A stretch of DNA of 37,737 nucleotides, from the NCBI GenBank assembly GCA_009699015.1, contig WLOY01000017.1:1-37737 (forward strand), given 5' to 3'. The notes beneath the pieces were generated by a model. That model did no database searches. It saw only the letters and a list, made by a program, of their open reading frames with translations, and was not told the origin of the DNA. Within the stretch, counting starts at the first letter, position 1. Every line of letters begins with the position of its first letter. Of this stretch, positions 33,461-37,737 are shown one piece after another. A program made the position numbers and the translations under genes. Source of the DNA: Actinomycetota bacterium (lineage in GTDB: Bacteria > Actinomycetota > Actinomycetes > S36-B12).

Positions 33461-36028
33461 GTGGCTGACGACACCTCGACCGTCGAAGAGACGGGCCCGG
33501 GCCATCACGGCCGAATCGAGCCCGTCGACCTCCAGACGGAGATGCAACGCTCGTACCTCGACTACTCGATGTCCGTCATCGTGTCGCGGGCACTTCCCGA
33601 CGTGCGCGACGGGCTCAAGCCGGTCCATCGCCGCGTCCTATACGCCATGTACGACGGCGGCTACCGACCCGACCGGAACTTCTCCAAGAGTGCCCGGGTC
33701 GTCGGCGATGTCATGGGCAGCTACCACCCGCACGGTGACACCGCGATCTACGACGCGCTCGTCCGCCTTGCCCAGCCCTGGTCCCTTCGCTACCCCCTCG
33801 TCCAAGGCCAGGGCAACTTCGGCTCCCCCGGAAACGATCCGCCCGCGGCCCAGCGCTACACCGAGTGCCGCATGGCACCGCTGGCGATGGAGATGGTTCG
33901 CGACATCGACGAGGACACCGTCGACTTCGGTCCCAACTACGACGGCCGGACCCAGGAGCCCAGGGTCCTTCCGGCCCGTTTCCCGAACCTGCTCGTCAAT
34001 GGCAGTTCCGGGATTGCCGTCGGCATGGCGACGAACATCCCGCCGCACAATCTGCGTGAGGTCGCCGAGGGAGCGCAGTGGCTGCTCGCGAACCCCGACG
34101 CCGACCGCGAGAGCCGTCAGGCCGCGCTGGTCGGCATCGTCAAGGGCCCCGACTTCCCGACCGGCGCGCTCATCGTCGGCCGCAAGGGCATCGACGACTA
34201 CTTCCGCACCGGGCGCGGCTCGGTCACGATGCGCGCAGTTGTCACTGTTGACGAGGATGCGCGCGGCCGACAGATCCTCGTCGTCACCGAACTGCCGTAC
34301 CAGGTCAATCCCGACAACCTGCTCCTGCGCATTGCGGAGCTCGTCGGTGAGGGCAAGCTCACCGGCATCGCTGATATCCGCGACGATTCCTCCTCGCGAA
34401 CCGGCATGCGGCTCATCATCGACCTCAAGCGCGACGCCGTCGCGCAGGTTGTGCTGAACCAGCTCTACAAGCACACGCAACTGCAGGACAATTTCGGTGC
34501 GAACATGCTCGCCCTTGTCGACGGCGTCCCGCGGACCCTCACCCTCGAGCAGTTCATCCGCTACTGGATTACCCACCAGATCGAGGTGCTGCAGCGCCGC
34601 ACCAGTTACCGCCTGCGCAAGGCTGAGGAACGCGCTCATATCCTGCGCGGCTACCTGAAGGCACTTGATGCGCTTGACGAGGTCATTGCCCTCATCCGCG
34701 CCTCGGCCACCGTCGACGATGCCCGAACCGGGCTGATGGGCCTGCTCGAACTCGACGAGATCCAGGCGACGGCGATTCTCGACATGCAACTGCGTCGCCT
34801 CGCCGCCCTTGAGCGCCAGAAGATCATCGACGAGTTCGACGAGCTCACCGCGAAAATCGCCGACTACAACGACATCCTCTCGAACGAGCCGCGGCAGCGG
34901 TCGATCATCTCGGAGGAACTCGCGGAGGTCACCGCAAAGTACGGTGACGATCGTCGCAGCGAGTTCATCTCCTGGGATGGGGATGTGAACGATGAGGACC
35001 TGATCGCCGTCGAAGACGTCGTCGTGACGATCACGTCCGGCGGCTATGCCAAGCGAACGAAGGCTGACCTCTACCGAGCCCAGCGGCGCGGCGGACGAGG
35101 GGTGAAGGGGGCTGCACTGCGTCAGGATGATGTTGTCGAGCACCTCTTCGTCACCACGACCCATCACTGGATCCTCTTCTTCACGAACAAGGGCCGTGTC
35201 TACCGGGCCAAGGCCTACCAACTCCCGGACTCGGGTCGCGATGCCCGCGGCCAGCATGTGGCCAACCTGCTCGCTTTCCAGCCAGATGAGGCCATCACCC
35301 AGGTTCTCGCCATCGACAACTATGCGGCGGGTGAGAACCTCGTCCTCGCGACCCGAAACGGCATGGTTAAGAAGACGAAGCTCTCCGAGTACGACACGAA
35401 CCGCCAGGGCGGGATCATCGCCATCAACCTCGGCGACGACGATGAACTCATCTCGGCTCGCCTCGTCTCAGACCAGGATGAACTGCTCCTCGTGTCCCGA
35501 AAGGGCATGTCGGCGAGGTTCTCGGGCAACAACGACACCCTTCGGCCCATGGGGCGCGCCACGAGTGGCGTCATCGGCATGCGGTTCCGCGAGGGTGATG
35601 CGCTGCTCTCCATGGAGGTGGTCCAGCCCGACACCTTCGTCGTGACGATCACCGATGGCGGCTTCGCCAAGCGGACCCCTGTCAGTGAATGGGCGACCAA
35701 GGGCCGCGGAATCCTCGGTGTGCGCGCGATGCGCCTCACCGAAGCTCGCGGTTCACTCGTGGGGGCGATGGTCTGCCAGGCCAGTGACCAGATCTTCGCC
35801 ATCGCCTCGAATGGGGTGGTGATCCGGACGAAGGTTGAAGAGATCCGCCCGTCAGGCCGCGACACCATGGGGGTCACCCTCATGAATCTCACGGGGGACG
35901 ACACCGTGGTGGCAGTAGCCCGGGGCGCCGAGAATGAAGACGAGGACGACATCATCACCGAGTCCGTTGACGCCCCCGCGGTCGGTGATTCGACGGAGGA
36001 GGTCACCGTGGCTGAGGAGTCGACGTGA
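33461..36028 (+). CDS. gyrA: DNA gyrase subunit A
   Basis: This 855-aa subunit cuts and rejoins DNA and wraps it through its C-terminal beta-pinwheel. The breakage-reunion domain starts with [20 protein letters not shown], and the active-site tyrosine is Y133 (QRYTE). In the quinolone-determining region, [13 protein letters not shown] has threonine (T94) at the E. coli Ser83 position and D98 at the Asp87 position. The GyrA box reads QRRGGRG (with V-K-G following) near residue 545. An acidic tail ([10 protein letters not shown]) ends the protein. The GTG has GGAG at 33451-33454. Confidence 0.97.
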   Translation: MADDTSTVEETGPGHHGRIEPVDLQTEMQRSYLDYSMSVIVSRALPDVRDGLKPVHRRVLYAMYDGGYRPDRNFSKSARVVGDVMGSYHPHGDTAIYDALVRLAQPWSLRYPLVQGQGNFGSPGNDPPAAQRYTECRMAPLAMEMVRDIDEDTVDFGPNYDGRTQEPRVLPARFPNLLVNGSSGIAVGMATNIPPHNLREVAEGAQWLLANPDADRESRQAALVGIVKGPDFPTGALIVGRKGIDDYFRTGRGSVTMRAVVTVDEDARGRQILVVTELPYQVNPDNLLLRIAELVGEGKLTGIADIRDDSSSRTGMRLIIDLKRDAVAQVVLNQLYKHTQLQDNFGANMLALVDGVPRTLTLEQFIRYWITHQIEVLQRRTSYRLRKAEERAHILRGYLKALDALDEVIALIRASATVDDARTGLMGLLELDEIQATAILDMQLRRLAALERQKIIDEFDELTAKIADYNDILSNEPRQRSIISEELAEVTAKYGDDRRSEFISWDGDVNDEDLIAVEDVVVTITSGGYAKRTKADLYRAQRRGGRGVKGAALRQDDVVEHLFVTTTHHWILFFTNKGRVYRAKAYQLPDSGRDARGQHVANLLAFQPDEAITQVLAIDNYAAGENLVLATRNGMVKKTKLSEYDTNRQGGIIAINLGDDDELISARLVSDQDELLLVSRKGMSARFSGNNDTLRPMGRATSGVIGMRFREGDALLSMEVVQPDTFVVTITDGGFAKRTPVSEWATKGRGILGVRAMRLTEARGSLVGAMVCQASDQIFAIASNGVVIRTKVEEIRPSGRDTMGVTLMNLTGDDTVVAVARGAENEDEDDIITESVDAPAVGDSTEEVTVAEEST

Positions 36029-36414
36029 CCACGGAGACCTCGTCCGGCCCCCGGCAGGCTCGCCTCTACCTGTCGAGAGTCGACCCATGGTCGGTTGCGA
36101 AGGCGGCGTTCATGCTCGCAATCGCTGTGGGAATCGTCATCGTGGTCTCGGTGACCGTGCTGTGGTTCGCCCTCAGCTCACTCGGGGTATTCGAGACACT
36201 TTCGAGAAACGTCAATGAGGTCATCGGGAATTCGCAGGCAAACTTCGACCTGATGACGGTGCTGGACTTCTCCCGGGTACTCGGCGTCACCATCGTCCTC
36301 GCATCCGTCGAGGTCATACTCGTCTCGGTGCTAGCGACCATCTTCGCCTTCATGTACAACCTCACCGTCGGCCTCACCGGCGGCGTTGAGGTGGTGCTCA
36401 CCGACCGTCGATGA
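36025..36414 (+). CDS. DUF3566 membrane protein
   Basis: This 129-aa protein starts at a GTG overlapping the gyrA stop (GTGA). It has a short cytoplasmic N-terminus with [21 protein letters not shown], a first TM (about residues 28-52), an extracytoplasmic loop, and a second TM (about 88-112), then the glycine-containing [16 protein letters not shown] end. This is the DUF3566 pattern found directly after gyrA across actinobacteria (Rv0007 group). The function is unknown. Confidence 0.92.
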   Translation: MTTETSSGPRQARLYLSRVDPWSVAKAAFMLAIAVGIVIVVSVTVLWFALSSLGVFETLSRNVNEVIGNSQANFDLMTVLDFSRVLGVTIVLASVEVILVSVLATIFAFMYNLTVGLTGGVEVVLTDRR

Positions 36415-36442
36415 TGATGCGCCGGCAACTATTCGAGGGGGA

Positions 36443-36473
36443 TTGGTGCTAGCCCGTCCATGTCCGGTAACCT
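36443..36473 (+). promoter_or_regulatory. Candidate tRNA-Ile promoter
   Basis: TTGGTG (36443-36448) and TAACCT (36468-36473) are 19 nt apart, slightly long. The tRNA begins 21 nt after the -10, leaving a short 5' leader for RNase P. Confidence 0.35.
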
Positions 36474-36494
36474 GATCAGCCGCACCCGCGAAAC

Positions 36495-36569
36495 GGGCCT
36501 ATAGCTCAGCTTGGTTAGAGCGCTTCCCTGATAAGGAAGAGGTCGGTGGTTCAAGTCCACCTAGGCCCA
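36495..36569 (+). tRNA. ileT: tRNA-Ile (GAT anticodon)
   Basis: A complete cloverleaf of 75 nt is visible. The acceptor stem is GGGCCTA paired with TAGGCCC, the D arm contains AGCTCAGCTTGGTTAGAGC, the anticodon stem is CTTCC/GGAAG with loop CTGATAA (anticodon GAT), and the T arm contains GGTTCAAGTCC. The discriminator is A and CCA is not encoded. The position after gyrA/DUF3566 matches ileT in mycobacteria. Confidence 0.97.
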
Positions 36570-36570
36570 C

Positions 36571-36696
36571 GTGAAGAAACTGCTGCTGCTCGCTGCCCTC
36601 GCTGGTGTCGGTTACGTCGTATACCGACAGGTCACCGCGAAGAAGGCGGAGCAGGACCTGTGGTCCGAGGCCACCTCGGAACCAGACCTGCGCTGA
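36571..36696 (+). CDS. DLW-39 family small protein
   Basis: This 41-aa protein reads from a GTG at 36571, one base after the tRNA-Ile end. It begins MKKLLLLAALAGVGYVVYRQ, a basic start plus one hydrophobic helix, and then carries the defining D-L-W motif in AEQDLWSEATSEPDLR. Small DLW-39 proteins occur between or near these tRNA genes in many actinobacteria; their function is unknown. No Shine-Dalgarno sequence fits in the single intergenic base, so translation may depend on RNase processing of the tRNA 3' end, giving an almost leaderless mRNA. Confidence 0.88.
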   Translation: MKKLLLLAALAGVGYVVYRQVTAKKAEQDLWSEATSEPDLR

Positions 36697-36745
36697 CGCG
36701 TTAGACAACTGAATATCGGCACGAAGCACGGCCTCGGAACACCGA

Positions 36746-36818
36746 GGGGGTTTAGCTCAGTTGGTAGAGCGCTGCCTTTGCAAGGCAGAAGTCAGGAGTT
36801 CGAGTCTCCTAACCTCCA
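36746..36818 (+). tRNA. alaT: tRNA-Ala (TGC anticodon)
   Basis: A 73-nt cloverleaf has acceptor GGGGGTT paired with AACCTCC (one G-U), D arm AGCTCAGTTGGTAGAGC, anticodon stem CTGCC/GGCAG with loop TTTGCAA (anticodon TGC), and T arm AGGAGTTCGAGTCTCCT. The discriminator is A and CCA is not encoded. CCTCGG-AACA-CCGAGG (36732-36747) forms a small hairpin just before it, overlapping its first two bases. Confidence 0.97.
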
Positions 36819-36824
36819 CAAGTA

Positions 36825-36869
36825 GCCCCGTCTCCTCACGAACTGTGAGGAGACGGGGCTTTTCTTCTT
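36825..36869 (+). terminator. Strong intrinsic terminator after the tRNA cluster
   Basis: A perfect 15-bp stem (GCCCCGTCTCCTCAC, 36825-36839, with its complement at 36845-36859) and a 5-nt loop are followed by TTTTCTTCTT. It lies 6 nt after tRNA-Ala and should end the transcript coming from the tRNA/DLW-39 unit. Confidence 0.95.
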
Positions 36870-36906
36870 CACGATGTCGTGAGGTGGTCCGGCAGTTGCG
36901 GCCCCC

Positions 36907-37737
36907 ATGAACTCCGAGACGAGTCATGCCGCTCGCGCACATGGTCCGAGCGACCCCCCAATGGGAAAGGATCATCTGCCGAGGCCTGGGCATCATCAAC
37001 GGGCGAGAGATCACCCTGCTTTCACGGTAATGCGATGCCTTGGGAGGGCGTTAGGTTCTGGCGCCGACTCCATCACCGTCACCGGACTCACGGCCGGCAA
37101 GGCGTACACGTTCACCGTCACGGCGACAGTTGGCTCCAACAGCGGCGAGGTGGTTGTGACATCGAGTCCGTGGAACAGCGACCCCAATGCCCGCTACTTT
37201 ATCTACCAACGGCACACGGGCGCGGAATGGAGTGCTGGACTCGGAGGGTGTTCAAGTGCACGCACACAGACGTCGAATGCAACTCAGTGCACCGCGTCCA
37301 ACCTCACTGCTGGCGCCGAATACCGGTTCATGGTCCAGAACCGCCTCTACAACTCCTTTGGAACCCGAAAATATTCGAACAGGGTAACCCTTCCAACTGG
37401 TCTCTCCACAGCATCTGGAGCAGGTACGTCCACACCAGACACAACCGTTCCGGGCGCACCGTCGATCAAGACCGTGACGAACACCATGCGGAATGCCGTG
37501 GTGTCTTTCAAGGCGCCTACGAGTGGTGGGGGATCGACCATCACGGGCTACAACGTGACGGCGGAAACAGGGTTTGGCGCCAGTGCAGCCGGCACCCCAG
37601 CCGCGTCTGCCGGTCGCTCTCACCTGTTGAGAAGTCGACCTGCGGCATCAAGAACCGTAGATCCGGTCCAACGATCGGCAAGAACAGGGACGGCGACTCA
37701 GTTGATTCCTCCGGATGAACGTTGGGGCCGACTCGCA
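36907..37737 (+). CDS. Fibronectin type III repeat protein fragment (incomplete, possibly broken)
   Basis: The frame opens at ATG 36907 (in-frame stop at 36880-36882) and stays open to the window end, 277 codons. Only the part from about 37054 looks genuinely coding: SITVTGLTAGKAYTFTVTA, CTASNLTAGAEYRFMVQN and TVPGAPSIKTVTN are FN3-like, with two cysteines (in GGCSSA and TQCTAS) as in secreted FN3 repeats. The first FN3 unit lacks its N-terminal half, and no signal peptide or ribosome-binding site precedes it. Between about 37600 and 37665 another frame reads more FN3-like (STCGIKN), suggesting frame errors. Codon use (AGA, TTA, AAA, TAT) is less GC-biased than the neighbours. It could be a gene remnant, a newly inserted gene or a contig-end misassembly. 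Confidence 0.5.
   Translation, partial: MNSETSHAARAHGPSDPPMGKDHLPRPGHHQRARDHPAFTVMRCLGRALGSGADSITVTGLTAGKAYTFTVTATVGSNSGEVVVTSSPWNSDPNARYFIYQRHTGAEWSAGLGGCSSARTQTSNATQCTASNLTAGAEYRFMVQNRLYNSFGTRKYSNRVTLPTGLSTASGAGTSTPDTTVPGAPSIKTVTNTMRNAVVSFKAPTSGGGSTITGYNVTAETGFGASAAGTPAASAGRSHLLRSRPAASRTVDPVQRSARTGTATQLIPPDERWGRLA

Noticed and set aside
33638..35257. 539-aa minus-strand ORF opposite gyrA
   Set aside because: A shadow of gyrA codon bias; no domain is recognisable.
36499..36729. Minus-strand ORF of 76 aa containing a GGLEPPTSSLSGKR-like peptide
   Set aside because: It is the antisense translation of tRNA-Ile, a well-known false protein in databases.
36757..37014. Minus-strand ORF of 85 aa ending VRRLELLTSALQRQ
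   Set aside because: It is mostly the antisense translation of tRNA-Ala and the terminator stem, another common spurious annotation.
36879..37718. Plus-strand ORF of 279 aa in another frame over the FN3 region
   Set aside because: Its composition (many W, H, R, C) is that of a shadow frame, and the FN3 motifs are in a different frame; only a short piece near 37600-37665 looks FN3-like.
1..37737. CRISPR arrays, insertion sequences, toxin-antitoxin or defence genes
   Set aside because: No direct-repeat arrays, transposase motifs or defence-type domains were seen on either strand; the window is housekeeping DNA except for its last 0.8 kb.

Overview
The window is an origin-proximal segment of a high-GC actinobacterial chromosome (phylum Actinomycetota). 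Several things point there together: gene order around oriC (rpmH, dnaA, dnaN, recF, DUF721, gyrB, gyrA, DUF3566, tRNA-Ile, DLW-39-type small protein, tRNA-Ala), actinobacteria-restricted families (DUF5318, DUF6049, DUF3566, CwlM-like protein, Ino1), frequent GTG starts, and parS-type sites next to parAB. The genus cannot be named from the sequence alone. Both ends look like contig ends: bases 1-150 are a perfect inverted repeat, and the last ~800 bases hold an incomplete, possibly frame-broken fibronectin III repeat gene.

Layout. (1) 1-3.5 kb, minus strand: a truncated membrane protein, a class A penicillin-binding protein and DUF5318. (2) 3.5-7.8 kb, plus strand: a PadR regulator overlapping inositol-phosphate synthase, behind a 25-bp perfect operator-like palindrome, then an MFS transporter and an unrecognised membrane protein. 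(3) 7.8-9.3 kb, minus strand: the CCA-adding enzyme. (4) 9.3-18.9 kb, plus strand: a tightly packed cluster (NUDIX hydrolase, DUF6049, MurJ, a pseudokinase, an ECF sigma factor, its probable anti-sigma factor, thioredoxin reductase, thioredoxin, CwlM-like pseudo-amidase). Most junctions among the first six genes overlap by 1-8 nt. (5) 19-21.3 kb: an aminotransferase and a D-Ala-D-Ala ligase-like ATP-grasp enzyme. (6) 21.3-26.4 kb, minus strand: parB, parA, rsmG, khpB/jag, yidC, yidD, rnpA, rpmH, with two parS sites. (7) 26.4-36.4 kb, plus strand: dnaA, oriC, dnaN, recF, DUF721, gyrB, gyrA, DUF3566. (8) 36.5-36.9 kb: tRNA-Ile(GAT), DLW-39 protein, tRNA-Ala(TGC) and a strong terminator. (9) 36.9 kb to the end: the FN3-like fragment.

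Functionally the segment combines replication initiation and origin segregation (DnaA, oriC, ParAB-parS, gyrase, clamp, RecF), membrane protein insertion and RNA processing (YidC/YidD/RnpA/KhpB/RsmG), and a cell-wall module (PBP, MurJ flippase, pseudokinase, CwlM-like regulator, Ddl-like ligase) wired to an ECF sigma/anti-sigma pair and the thioredoxin system. This is mostly conserved housekeeping DNA. I found no clearly novel multi-gene system. The items most worth a second look are the contig-start palindrome, the PadR-ino1 operator, the stripped active site of the CwlM-like protein, the pseudokinase encoded apart from MurJ, a small antisense-end membrane ORF at 18887-19021, and the FN3 fragment at the right end.
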